Source of the DNA: Thermaurantimonas sp046295455
GTDB taxonomy: Bacteria > Bacteroidota > Bacteroidia > Flavobacteriales > Schleiferiaceae
NCBI GenBank assembly: GCA_046295455.1
Contig: JBKBNI010000002.1
Location: 62,001 to 126,000, forward strand
DNA length: 64,000 nucleotides
Direction: 5' to 3'
Shown here: piece by piece, positions 52,638 to 61,353 of the stretch
Layout of the letters: every line of letters starts with the position of its first letter
Position numbering within the stretch: position 1 is the stretch's first letter
Translations under genes and position numbers: made by a program
Notes under the pieces: model-generated
Database searches by the model: none
Told to the model about the DNA's origin: nothing
Seen by the model: the letters and a program-made list of their open reading frames with translations, nothing else

Positions 52638-53114
52638 TCAGAAGATTGAAAAAACCCCATAGATCAATGCCCACAGTCCGAATGCCAGTTTCAGTAATAT
52701 TCCGCTCATTAGTCCCATTAACCCGGCCAATGCACATTTGACGGCTTTTTTGAAATTTCCTGAGACAAACACCTCACCGACAAATGCACCAATAACAGGA
52801 AATATCAATATACCTAGCGGGGGTAAAACAAACAGGCCTACAAGGGTGCCGAGTATTGTGCCATGGGTCGATGCCCTCGAAGCTTTACTCTTTTTAGTAA
52901 AATAGGCTGGAATCAGGTAGTCCAACAACGTAATCACCACGGCTACAATCCCTGTAACGACCAGAAATTGAACCGAATATTGAACCTTTGTGGTCAGGTG
53001 AAAAATCAAAATCCCTGCAAAGCTGAGTGGTGGACCGGGAATGACCGGCAATACTGCACCTGCAAGTCCTGCGACCAGTAGAATAAGTCCTGCCGTAATT
53101 AAAACCATGTCCAT
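52638..53114 (-). CDS. DUF456 membrane protein
   Basis: A 158-residue membrane protein of four to five helices with the DUF456 pattern: LLVAGLAGAVLPVIPGPPLSFAG at the start and glycine-rich LPPLGILIFPVIGAFVGE later. The frame extends 59 codons further up across the lpxH end, so the ATG at 53114 (or 53108) is chosen. It lies 4 bases after lpxH. Function unknown; inner membrane inferred. Confidence 0.88.
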   Translation of the reverse strand: MDMVLITAGLILLVAGLAGAVLPVIPGPPLSFAGILIFHLTTKVQYSVQFLVVTGIVAVVITLLDYLIPAYFTKKSKASRASTHGTILGTLVGLFVLPPLGILIFPVIGAFVGEVFVSGNFKKAVKCALAGLMGLMSGILLKLAFGLWALIYGVFSIF

Positions 53115-53118
53115 CTCC

Positions 53119-53895
53119 TCATATTTTTTTAAACACTGATTGGGATTCAAAGGACGCCGTATGCAACTCACTGCCATCCCAAAAGGCAAATGTCTGATGC
53201 CAGAGCCAATCGCCGAGATTAATATATCTGCTGCCGTTGTCAAGGCGAATGTCCAGCGGGAGATGTCTATGACCAAAGATGAAATAATCAAAGTGCTCTT
53301 TCTTCAGCATATCTACACAAAACAGGTACAACCATTCATTTTCTTTTGTCGTCAAGATTGCATCCGATTCACCAGTGTGCCGACGGCTGGCACGGCTTGC
53401 CCCCTGAGCCATCCATATTCCTACGTCGGGGTGCACGTGACGAAACATCCACTGTGCCAAAGGATTGGTAAATATTTTTTTTAGAAACTTATACCCGTAA
53501 TCCCCGGGCCCCAGGCCATCGCCGTGACCGATGAAAAACTTCTTTTCACCCAGTATTCTCACAACCGGCTCTTTGTATAATGTGCATCCAATCTCCTGCG
53601 GCAAGTAATCGAAAATCCACAGGTCGTGATTACCGGTAAAGAGGTGGACTTTCACACCTCTGTCGGCAAGCAGGCCCAAGGTACCGATTACCCTTGTAAA
53701 GCCTCGTGGAACAGTACGTCGGTACTCAAACCAGAAGTCAAACAAATCGCCCACGATGTAAAGCTCGCCCATTTGATGGGCGCGGGTTTCAATCCACTTT
53801 ACAAACAGGCGCTCGCGTTGGGCAGACGTTTTGATACCATCTACACCGAGGTGGAGGTCCGAAATGAAGTAAACTTTTTTATCCGTGGTGCTCAT
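53119..53895 (-). CDS. lpxH: UDP-2,3-diacylglucosamine diphosphatase LpxH-like
   Basis: LpxH cleaves UDP-2,3-diacylglucosamine to lipid X in lipid A synthesis. The 258-residue calcineurin-fold protein has ISDLHLG, GDLFDFWFE, TGNHDLW, FIGHGDG and FGHRHLP, and the LpxH-type insertion. The ATG at 53895 overlaps the purF-like stop as TGATG; 33 further open codons upstream lie inside that gene. Co-transcribed with purF-like and DUF456 genes. Confidence 0.88.
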   Translation of the reverse strand: MSTTDKKVYFISDLHLGVDGIKTSAQRERLFVKWIETRAHQMGELYIVGDLFDFWFEYRRTVPRGFTRVIGTLGLLADRGVKVHLFTGNHDLWIFDYLPQEIGCTLYKEPVVRILGEKKFFIGHGDGLGPGDYGYKFLKKIFTNPLAQWMFRHVHPDVGIWMAQGASRASRRHTGESDAILTTKENEWLYLFCVDMLKKEHFDYFIFGHRHLPLDIRLDNGSRYINLGDWLWHQTFAFWDGSELHTASFESQSVFKKI

Positions 53896-55793
53896 CAGTA
53901 TGCCCGGGTGTGTATGCCTTCCATGTAATTGACAAAAGCCTTGTTGACCACCCGCATACCTCCAGGTGTGGGGTAGTCGCCTGTGAAGTACCAATCACCC
54001 TTGTGCCCGGGTGCACTTTCGTGCAAGGATTCAATGCATTGAAATACAAAAGTTACCTTTGCCCGAATTCCAGAGGGGGAGAGCAGCTCTGCCATTTTTT
54101 CAGATATCTCCTTCACGGTGAATGGCTTGTAAATGTTTTTTACAAGGTTTTTGGGTTCGGGATTTTTTTCTGACAGATAGGCTTTACACGCTTGATATAC
54201 TTCGTTGAGAATGTACTGGGTACCTCTCTCCCAATGGAGTGCTACGGCAGCCTGAAATGCTGCAAAATCGCCCAATCGCGCCATATCGATTCCATAGCAG
54301 TCGGGATATCTGATCTGAGGGGCTGAGGATGCTACGATGATATGTGCAGGATTGAGCCTGTCGAGGATTTTGAGAATGCTGTCTCTCAGCGTTGTACCTC
54401 TCACTATAGAATCGTCGAGCACGACCAGGTTGTCTGTATTTTTCAGCACACCATAAGTAATGTCATACACGTGGCTTACCAGATCAGAGCGCGAGGCATC
54501 TTCGGTGATAAATGTCCGAAGCTTGACGTCTTTCCACGCGATCTTTTCCATCCGGATTTTCTGGTTGAGTACTGAAAGAATGTCTTCTTTAGTAGCCGAT
54601 GCGCCCAAAGTCATTATTTGCTCGGCCTTCCGTGCATTGAGATATTCATTCAAACCTTGGATTAATCCGTAATAGGCTACCTCAGCTGTGTTGGGAATGT
54701 AGGAGAATACTGTGTTTTGAAGGTCATAATTAATCTCGTGAAGAATCTGGTTTACAAGAGATTTCCCAAGCCTGATTCGTTCGAGATAGATGTCTGCATC
54801 GTTACCGCGACTAAAGTAGATCCGCTCAAAAGAACAGCTCTTGAGTTCGGATTCTTTCTTTATTTTTTTTATAAAATGCTGACCGCTCTTTTTGATTATT
54901 AGGCTGTGTCCCGGCTCGAGCTCCCTCACAGAGTGAAGGGAAACATTAAAGGTGGTCAATAATACCGGCCGTTCGCTTGCTACGGCTACAATCTCGTCGT
55001 CGGCATAATAGAAAACGGGGCGTATGCCATTGGGATCCCGAAGCACAAAGGCGTCTCCATGTCCTATCATTCCGGCCATGACATATCCCCCATCCCAGTG
55101 CTTGCTGGCTTTTTTGAGTATGGAGGCAATATTGAGCTCCTGAGCAATGAGGGGGGAAATGTCTTTCTTGCCGTAACCGGCTTTTCTGTACTTCTGATAG
55201 ATCTCTTCGTTTTCCTTGTCGAGGAAGTGCCCGATCTTTTCGAGTATTGTGACGGTATCTGCCTTTTCCTTTGGGTGCTGACCCAGATCCACCAGCTTAT
55301 CGAATAGCTGATCTACATTGGTCATATTGAAATTGCCTGCCAGGAGCAGATTTCGGGTCATCCAATTGTTTTGACGTAGAAAGGGATGACAATTTTCAAT
55401 GGTATTCCCTCCGTACGTACCGTATCTCAAATGACCCAGATAGACCTCCCCGAGATAGGGCAGAAGTTCTTTGAGCTCTGTCGTCTTCATCTCTTCCGGA
55501 TTTCGCCCGGCGAGTGCTTCGGTAAAACGCTCACGGACTCGGGCAAAGAGGTCTTTGATAGGAGCTGGATCATTGGATCGAATTCGGCTGATGTACCGCT
55601 GGCCGGGTACCATATCCAGCTTAATAGATGCGATACCGGCGCCGTCTTGTCCGCGATTATGCTGCTTTTCCATAAGCAGATACATCTTATTCAGACCATA
55701 AAAGACGGTTTTATACTTTTCGCGGTAGTAATCCAGAGGTTTCAGTAGCCGCAGAAGGGCTATACCGCACTCATGTTTGAGTTGATCGCTCAT
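53895..55793 (-). CDS. Long amidophosphoribosyltransferase homologue (PurF-like)
   Basis: PurF makes phosphoribosylamine from PRPP and glutamine. This 632-residue form is longer than the ~470-510 usual. The glutaminase domain starts HECGIALL with Cys9 as candidate nucleophile after a short propeptide, then KQHNRGQDGAGIA and LGHLRYGTYGG. The transferase half has the PRPP loop LVVLDDSIVRGTT. Extra sequence lies between the two and at the C-terminus (VNKAFVNYMEG). Bacteroidota often carry such a long paralogue besides a standard PurF; no other purine genes are here. It is first in the purF-like/lpxH/DUF456 unit. Confidence 0.88.
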   Translation of the reverse strand: MSDQLKHECGIALLRLLKPLDYYREKYKTVFYGLNKMYLLMEKQHNRGQDGAGIASIKLDMVPGQRYISRIRSNDPAPIKDLFARVRERFTEALAGRNPEEMKTTELKELLPYLGEVYLGHLRYGTYGGNTIENCHPFLRQNNWMTRNLLLAGNFNMTNVDQLFDKLVDLGQHPKEKADTVTILEKIGHFLDKENEEIYQKYRKAGYGKKDISPLIAQELNIASILKKASKHWDGGYVMAGMIGHGDAFVLRDPNGIRPVFYYADDEIVAVASERPVLLTTFNVSLHSVRELEPGHSLIIKKSGQHFIKKIKKESELKSCSFERIYFSRGNDADIYLERIRLGKSLVNQILHEINYDLQNTVFSYIPNTAEVAYYGLIQGLNEYLNARKAEQIMTLGASATKEDILSVLNQKIRMEKIAWKDVKLRTFITEDASRSDLVSHVYDITYGVLKNTDNLVVLDDSIVRGTTLRDSILKILDRLNPAHIIVASSAPQIRYPDCYGIDMARLGDFAAFQAAVALHWERGTQYILNEVYQACKAYLSEKNPEPKNLVKNIYKPFTVKEISEKMAELLSPSGIRAKVTFVFQCIESLHESAPGHKGDWYFTGDYPTPGGMRVVNKAFVNYMEGIHTRAY

Positions 55794-55842
55794 TGGGAAG
55801 ATAAAGCATTGCCGTACTGTTTCACGTAATCAAAATAAGCAG

Positions 55843-55850
55843 CAAAGGTA
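55843..55850 (-). promoter_or_regulatory. -7 promoter element for the purF-like unit
   Basis: Minus-strand TACCTTTG matches TAnnTTTG, 50 bases before the ATG at 55793 in the 118-base spacer after the DUF6438 gene. Confidence 0.45.
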
Positions 55851-55911
55851 GTATCCATGCCGGGGCGCCTAATTAGATTGCTCGGATAAGCGCAGTAAAA
55901 TGTATTGATAA

Positions 55912-56388
55912 TCACTCTTTTGCTTCAAGCTCTTTTCTCCACAAACTGTCAATAAACACTTCGAGTTTGACAAGTTGAGGGGGTGGATTATACCGATTTT
56001 TGACAGTTTTGATCTGCTTCCCGTTTACGGTAAGCGTAGTTATGGCCGAAGGAAGGTCACTGATATACATGTTGTCATATACATCCTCCAGGTTGAGAAA
56101 TCTGGCTTCTATAATTGCTCTGCGAAGGAGTTCTACCTCATCGAGGGGAATAAAGGTTTCATAGTTTCCTTTGGGATTGGAAAACTCTTTTCCATTGTAT
56201 TGAATTCTGCCGTCGGAGTGAATTTCAACTTTGTATACCGGACAGGTGCCAAAGCAAGGTGTCCTCTCCAGCGAGATCGAAAAGGGTTTGTCACTTCGGA
56301 GGATTCGGGCAGTGGTATTTGTTTTGGCCTTACAGGCTGAAAACAGCACGATAACGCTCGTTACCAAGATTTTGAAAACGGTCTTCAC
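55912..56388 (-). CDS. DUF6438 lipoprotein
   Basis: A 158-residue lipoprotein: signal MKTVFKILVTSVIVLFSAC with lipid Cys19. The DUF6438 signature ISLERTPCFGTCPVYKVEI holds a Cys pair in CFGTC, followed by HSDGRIQYNGKEF. It lies 2 bases downstream of yidC and is the last gene of the pyrG unit. Function unknown; periplasmic side of a membrane inferred. Confidence 0.87.
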   Translation of the reverse strand: MKTVFKILVTSVIVLFSACKAKTNTTARILRSDKPFSISLERTPCFGTCPVYKVEIHSDGRIQYNGKEFSNPKGNYETFIPLDEVELLRRAIIEARFLNLEDVYDNMYISDLPSAITTLTVNGKQIKTVKNRYNPPPQLVKLEVFIDSLWRKELEAKE

Positions 56389-56390
56389 GA

Positions 56391-58142
56391 TTATATTTTT
56401 TTACGACGCATAGTTCTGTTGCCTTTCACTTGTTGCTCTTTAGCCACCTGCTCAAAGGTTTTCATAAACCTGGAGGGTTTGGTTTCACGTGCCTGATTTT
56501 CTTTAATTTTGGCGTGGAGCTTGTCTTCATCTATAAATGCTTTAATGGCATATTGCTGTCCAAAGGTAATGATGTTTGATATGAAATAGTAATAGGTCAG
56601 GCCGGCTGCATAATTATTAAACACTCCCAAAAAAATCACCGGCATCAGGTACAACATGTATTTGAGTTGGGGCAGTTGATTGTTTTGAGGGGTTAGCTGT
56701 TGGTTCATCCAGGTGTAAATGATGGTCGATATCGTCATCAGTAGGGTAAAAAGGCTAACATGGGCACCGTATCCCGGAATCCGGAATGGCAACTCCAATA
56801 TTGAGTCGTAGGTAGATAAATCTTCGGCCCATAGAAATGACTGACCTCTCAACTCAAATGATGCCGGAAAAAACTGGAATACAGCAAAGAGAATGGGCAT
56901 CTGAAAGAGCAACGGAATGCATCCGCCAAGTGGATTTACTCCACTTTTGCGATACAACTCCATGAGGGCTTGTTGTTTTTTGAGTTGATCTTTTTCATCT
57001 TTATATTTTTCGTTTATCTCGTCCATTTCTGGTTTTAATATCCGCATTTTGGCCATACTTCTGTATGAACCATACGTGAATGGAAAAATGACGATTTTGA
57101 TCAAAACTGCCATGACCAAAATGATGATTCCATAATTAAGATTGTAGGATTCTAGCCAATTGAAGATGGGGATGACCACACCTCGGTTGATCCAGCCAAA
57201 AATTGCCCACCCCAGGGGTATGAGCTTTTCGTAATCATTTTGGTATGATTTGAGGATGTTGAATTTATTGGGCCCCATGTACAAGCTCAATCGAACAGGG
57301 GCAGAGGAAGCCGGAAGTTCGGCGCGCATCGCCATCATCTTGGTGTAATCTTCTTCTTCCAATGGTTCTATCGTCATCTGAGCGTTGTTAAAATCATTGT
57401 CGCTGCTCAGTATCAATGAAAAAAACTGATGTCTGAAGGCAATCCAATCCAACTGTTCTGCGCTTTTTGAGTCGGATCGGGTTTCGCTTAGGTTTTTGAG
57501 TTTGCCATTGGCAAGATGATAATACACCGAAGTGCGGTTGCTTTCAAAGTCGCGATTTTTCTCAAGTCGAAAGGCTCTCAGCTTCATATCTAAATATCCC
57601 CCGGAGGAGAGTAAGGGCGATTCGACGGTTATTCCAACCTGATAGCTTTCGGGCTCGAGGGTATAGGTGATGTTGATTGCTTTGTCTTCGACGACTGATG
57701 TAAGTGTAATGTGCCTGTCGGACTTATCTTTTAAGGTGAAGAAGAGTCTCCCCGTAGGTATAGCTACCACTTTGCCAATGAGGATGTTCCAGTCAAAATT
57801 ATCATCGATCAGACGAACGGGTTTTTGCTGCCAGGTTTTGAATTTTTTCAGTTCGGCGCGGTGTATGGCGCCTCCTTTGTTTGATATTGAAATGGTCATT
57901 ACAGCATTTTCCAACTCATAAAACTCCTCTGCAGCTGACTGTGCAAGTACCGCACCGTCAGGCGTGGTTGTGATTTCTTCTGCTTTGGAAAGGCTTACAT
58001 CATCCGAGGATTCAGCGGCTTCAGTCGTCGAAACCACAGGCTCGCCCGCAGTTTCTGTTGAGGTGCTGTTGAAGCCGATCCACATCATGATGATCCCAAT
58101 GAGAATCAGGCCGATTATGGTATTATTATCTAGTTTATTCAT
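56391..58142 (-). CDS. yidC: Membrane protein insertase YidC
   Basis: YidC inserts and folds inner-membrane proteins. The 583-residue protein has an N-terminal helix (NTIIGLILIGIIMMWIGF), a large periplasmic domain (about 70-330), and the conserved five-helix core with NYGIIILVMAVLIKIVIFPFTY, YRKSGVNPLGGCIPLLFQMP and a last pair of helices. The basic C-tail (GNRTMRRKKI) fits ribosome contact. It follows pyrG by 22 bases. Confidence 0.97.
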   Translation of the reverse strand: MNKLDNNTIIGLILIGIIMMWIGFNSTSTETAGEPVVSTTEAAESSDDVSLSKAEEITTTPDGAVLAQSAAEEFYELENAVMTISISNKGGAIHRAELKKFKTWQQKPVRLIDDNFDWNILIGKVVAIPTGRLFFTLKDKSDRHITLTSVVEDKAINITYTLEPESYQVGITVESPLLSSGGYLDMKLRAFRLEKNRDFESNRTSVYYHLANGKLKNLSETRSDSKSAEQLDWIAFRHQFFSLILSSDNDFNNAQMTIEPLEEEDYTKMMAMRAELPASSAPVRLSLYMGPNKFNILKSYQNDYEKLIPLGWAIFGWINRGVVIPIFNWLESYNLNYGIIILVMAVLIKIVIFPFTYGSYRSMAKMRILKPEMDEINEKYKDEKDQLKKQQALMELYRKSGVNPLGGCIPLLFQMPILFAVFQFFPASFELRGQSFLWAEDLSTYDSILELPFRIPGYGAHVSLFTLLMTISTIIYTWMNQQLTPQNNQLPQLKYMLYLMPVIFLGVFNNYAAGLTYYYFISNIITFGQQYAIKAFIDEDKLHAKIKENQARETKPSRFMKTFEQVAKEQQVKGNRTMRRKKI

Positions 58143-58164
58143 TTTTTATGTATGTGATTTCCAG

Positions 58165-59784
58165 TTATTCATATAAACGGGCCAGCTGGTCAGCTGCTTT
58201 CACAAAATGTATAAAGAGAGGGTGTGGGTTGTAGACGGTGCTTTTGTACTCGGGGTGGAATTGCACCCCGATGAAAAATGGATGGTCTTTTATTTCAACA
58301 ATTTCCACCAAATCTCTATCGGGATTTATCCCTGATAAAATAAGGCCTGCGTCTTCCAACGGTTTTCTGTAGGTATTGTTGAGCTCGTACCGATGGCGAT
58401 GGCGCTCTGAGATTTCCGACCTTCTGTATATAGTGTGAGCCAGAGAATCCGACTTCAACCTGCACTTCCAGGCCCCAAGGCGCATGGTTCCGCCTTTGTC
58501 AGTGATTTTTTTCTGGTCTTCCATCAAATCAATGACCGGGTGCGGAGTGTGCGGATGAAACTCTGTCGAACTCGCATTTTCCAGACCGGATACATTCCGG
58601 GCAAATTCGATGACTGCGATCTGCATTCCAAGACAAATTCCGAGAAATGGTATTTTACGGGTGCGGGCATAATGCACAGCGTGCAGCTTTCCGTCGAACC
58701 CTCGCTCGCCAAAACCGGGTGCTACCAAAATTCCATGCAATCCTCCCAGAGATTCTTCCAGTGTGTCGGGACGTAGCGTCTCCGAATGAATCCACCGGAT
58801 ATTTACACTTACTTCTGTTTGAGCCCCTGCGTGAATGAAGCTCTCCGCGATGGATTTGTATGAATCTTTTAATTCGACATATTTGCCGATCAGGCCGATT
58901 TGTACTTCTGTCTTTGGAAATTTCAGGCGGTAGAGAAATTCTTTCCACCGAACTAAGTCAGGCTCTTGATTGAAGGGTAATTTCAATCGTTTGAGCACGG
59001 CCTCATCGAGCTTCTCATTGCGCATGAGTATAGGCACGGCATAAATTGTCTCAGCATTAATGGACTCAATGACGGCATCCTTCTTTACATTGCAGAAGAG
59101 TGCTAATTTTTTTCGCAAATCATCGCCCAGCGGATACTCAGTGCGACAAACCAATATGTCGGGTTGAACACCGCTTTCCTGAAGCATTTTGACGGAGTGT
59201 TGTGTTGGCTTGGTCTTAAGCTCCCCTGTGGCTGAGAGGTAAGGAATCAATGTAAGATGAATGACCAATGCATTCTGGCCTAACTCCCACTTGAGCTGTC
59301 TGACGGCCTCTATATAAGGCAGAGCTTCTATATCACCTACCGTGCCTCCAATTTCAGTGATTACAATTTCGTATTCGCCGGACTGGCCAAGTATCTTGAT
59401 GTGATTTTTGATTTCGTCCGTAATGTGAGGTATGACCTGTACCGTTTTTCCCAAAAATTCGCCTCTGCGTTCTTTTTCAATCACATTGAGATAAATCCGC
59501 CCAGTCGTTACATTATTGGCTTTAGAGGTGGGTCTGTTGAGGAAGCGTTCGTAGTGGCCGAGGTCGAGATCTGTTTCAGCTCCATCTTCGGTGACAAAGC
59601 ATTCTCCGTGTTCATATGGATTGAGCGTACCCGGATCTACATTGATATATGGATCGAGTTTTTGAATCGTGACCGAATATCCTCTGGATTGAAGAAGGCT
59701 GGCGAGTGATGCAGATATAATACCTTTACCTAATGACGATGTGACTCCTCCAGTTACGAAGATGTATTTTGTAGAATCAGACAT
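58165..59784 (-). CDS. pyrG: CTP synthase
   Basis: PyrG aminates UTP to CTP with glutamine. The 539-residue protein has the synthetase P-loop GGVTSSLGKGI, the AEDGAETDLDLGHYERF substrate region, and the class I glutaminase domain with the nucleophile Cys in LGICLGMQ and His/Glu in GVQFHPEYKS. Length is standard. It heads a unit with yidC and the DUF6438 lipoprotein, with a -7 element 38 bases upstream. Confidence 0.98.
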   Translation of the reverse strand: MSDSTKYIFVTGGVTSSLGKGIISASLASLLQSRGYSVTIQKLDPYINVDPGTLNPYEHGECFVTEDGAETDLDLGHYERFLNRPTSKANNVTTGRIYLNVIEKERRGEFLGKTVQVIPHITDEIKNHIKILGQSGEYEIVITEIGGTVGDIEALPYIEAVRQLKWELGQNALVIHLTLIPYLSATGELKTKPTQHSVKMLQESGVQPDILVCRTEYPLGDDLRKKLALFCNVKKDAVIESINAETIYAVPILMRNEKLDEAVLKRLKLPFNQEPDLVRWKEFLYRLKFPKTEVQIGLIGKYVELKDSYKSIAESFIHAGAQTEVSVNIRWIHSETLRPDTLEESLGGLHGILVAPGFGERGFDGKLHAVHYARTRKIPFLGICLGMQIAVIEFARNVSGLENASSTEFHPHTPHPVIDLMEDQKKITDKGGTMRLGAWKCRLKSDSLAHTIYRRSEISERHRHRYELNNTYRKPLEDAGLILSGINPDRDLVEIVEIKDHPFFIGVQFHPEYKSTVYNPHPLFIHFVKAADQLARLYE

Positions 59785-59822
59785 AAAGTGTAGCGATCGC
59801 TTGGCCTTGATTTATTGGCCGA

Positions 59823-59830
59823 CAAAGCTA
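59823..59830 (-). promoter_or_regulatory. -7 promoter element for pyrG-yidC
   Basis: Minus-strand TAGCTTTG matches TAnnTTTG, 38 bases before the pyrG ATG. A minus-strand TTTTG at 59855-59859 lies 24 bases further up, slightly long for -33 spacing. Confidence 0.45.
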
Positions 59831-59976
59831 ATGTTTAATCACTATCTCCGGTTCAAAACAGAGTACTAAGTTTTTTCTGAACATGGCTAACGCTCGGGTG
59901 GATTTAAAACTTCGGTAAGCAATCAATACACGGAGTTGGTGTGTTATTTGTGCGAAATGTAGCATTGGAAGATCAA

Positions 59977-59984
59977 TATATTTG
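59977..59984 (+). promoter_or_regulatory. -7 promoter element for the ccm cluster
   Basis: TATATTTG matches TAnnTTTG, 10 bases before the ATG at 59995, so the leader would be only a few bases. It lies within the longer open frame from 59941 and supports the later start. Confidence 0.45.
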
Positions 59985-59994
59985 CAGAAAAAAT

Positions 59995-60714
59995 ATGAAT
60001 CTCAGGAGTGACTGGTGGAAAATATTGGGAGTACTACTTGTCTCATATACCATTGTGATGGGATTTTTAGGAGAAGTACCAAGCCTTCCGATTCTCAATG
60101 AATCCATCAGAAATCTCTATTTTCATGTGACGATGTGGATGACGATGCTTGTAATGCTCACAGTGAGCCTTGTCTACAGCATACGATATCTGTCTTCTCT
60201 GAAGTTGAATGATGATGTAGTGGCCATGTCAGCTGCTCACGTAGGAATCGCGGTTTCTGTAATCGGAATACTTACCGGAATGCTGTGGGCGCGGCACACC
60301 TGGGGAGCGTATTGGGTCAATGATCCCAAGCTCAATGGGGCAGCGATTACCCTATTGGCATATCTGGCTTATTTCGTACTCAGAGGAGCTGTGGTAGATG
60401 AAGAAAAAAGAGCCAGGATATCTGCTGTGTACAATGTTTTTGCTTATGTTTTGATGATCTTGTTTATACAAATTCTTCCAAGGCTCACGGACAGTCTGCA
60501 CCCGGGAAATGGCGGTAATCCTGCCTTTAGCTCCTATGATTTAGACAACCGGATGCGGATGGTCTTTTATCCGGCTGTCATCGGTTGGTCGCTCATAGGA
60601 GTCTGGATCCTTACGCTAAAGGTGCGTTTGTACAAGTTGGAAAATCACCTGAATACCCTCAGGGAAATCAACAATGAACAATTTGGCCGTAAAACCATAA
60701 AAATAAAAAAATGA
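59995..60714 (+). CDS. ccmC: Cytochrome c maturation protein CcmC
   Basis: CcmC loads haem onto CcmE in System I cytochrome c maturation. The 239-residue membrane protein has six helices and the tryptophan-rich WWD-type loop WGAYWVNDPKLNG, in which Asn replaces a Trp, plus conserved His residues (YFHVTMW; DSLHPG). The ATG at 59995 is chosen over a start at 59941 because a -7 element lies in between. The stop overlaps ccmD by 4 bases. Confidence 0.93.
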   Translation: MNLRSDWWKILGVLLVSYTIVMGFLGEVPSLPILNESIRNLYFHVTMWMTMLVMLTVSLVYSIRYLSSLKLNDDVVAMSAAHVGIAVSVIGILTGMLWARHTWGAYWVNDPKLNGAAITLLAYLAYFVLRGAVVDEEKRARISAVYNVFAYVLMILFIQILPRLTDSLHPGNGGNPAFSSYDLDNRMRMVFYPAVIGWSLIGVWILTLKVRLYKLENHLNTLREINNEQFGRKTIKIKK

Positions 60715-60929
60715 AACTCCGGATAACTGTGCTTGTATGTCTACTCCTCATGGCGAGTTTGCTGCCCGCACAATCGACAGATCCCGAAATGGCTGATGCC
60801 TTTCGTGCCGAGGGAAAGATCTATGTGGTTGTGGCCGTCTGTCTTATTGTATTGTTTGGACTGATTGCCTACCTAACCGGTATAGACCGCAGATTGAAAA
60901 AATTAGAGGATATGAGTAAAAAGTATTGA
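60711..60929 (+). CDS. ccmD: CcmD family protein
   Basis: A 72-residue protein with an N-terminal hydrophobic stretch resembling a signal peptide and one membrane helix (IYVVVAVCLIVLFGLIAYL) followed by a basic tail RRLKKLEDM, the CcmD pattern. CcmD helps release holo-CcmE from the CcmABC complex. It overlaps ccmC by 4 bases and lies 25 bases before ccmE. Confidence 0.85.
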   Translation: MKLRITVLVCLLLMASLLPAQSTDPEMADAFRAEGKIYVVVAVCLIVLFGLIAYLTGIDRRLKKLEDMSKKY

Positions 60930-60954
60930 TGAAGAACGGAAAGGTTGAAGACCA

Positions 60955-61353
60955 ATGAAAAAATCGTATATTTTAATACTGATCGCAATAGCTGTAGCCA
61001 TCGGAGCTGTCATGGCAACGCTCAGCGATGCTAGTACGTATGTAAACTTTGAGAAAGCTGATGAGAATAAAGGAAAAGTCTATACCGTCATCGGACAGCT
61101 CAATCGCGAGTTGCCTATGGAATTTGACGCCAGGGCCGGAATCTTTACATTCTTTGCCTTTGACAAGGACGGCAACACCCGAAAGGTACTTTATTTCAAA
61201 CCTAAACCTACTGATTTTGAAAGAAGTGAAGACATTACAATGAAAGGTTATTCCACAGATACGGCTTTTATTGCAAATGAGATTCTTTTGAAATGTCCGT
61301 CTAAATACAACGAACAAAACACCTTAAAAGAAGAAAATACATACGGCGAATGA
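60955..61353 (+). CDS. ccmE: Haem chaperone CcmE, Cys-type (CxxxY)
   Basis: CcmE carries haem from CcmC to CcmF. The 132-residue protein has an N-terminal anchor helix (about 3-22) and the OB-fold region GKVYTVIGQLNRE to AFIANEILLK. The haem-attachment motif, HxxxY in E. coli, is CPSKY here: Cys114 and Tyr118. CxxxY CcmE proteins are known in Desulfovibrio and archaea, where Cys binds haem. The stop overlaps ccmF by 4 bases. Confidence 0.93.
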   Translation: MKKSYILILIAIAVAIGAVMATLSDASTYVNFEKADENKGKVYTVIGQLNRELPMEFDARAGIFTFFAFDKDGNTRKVLYFKPKPTDFERSEDITMKGYSTDTAFIANEILLKCPSKYNEQNTLKEENTYGE

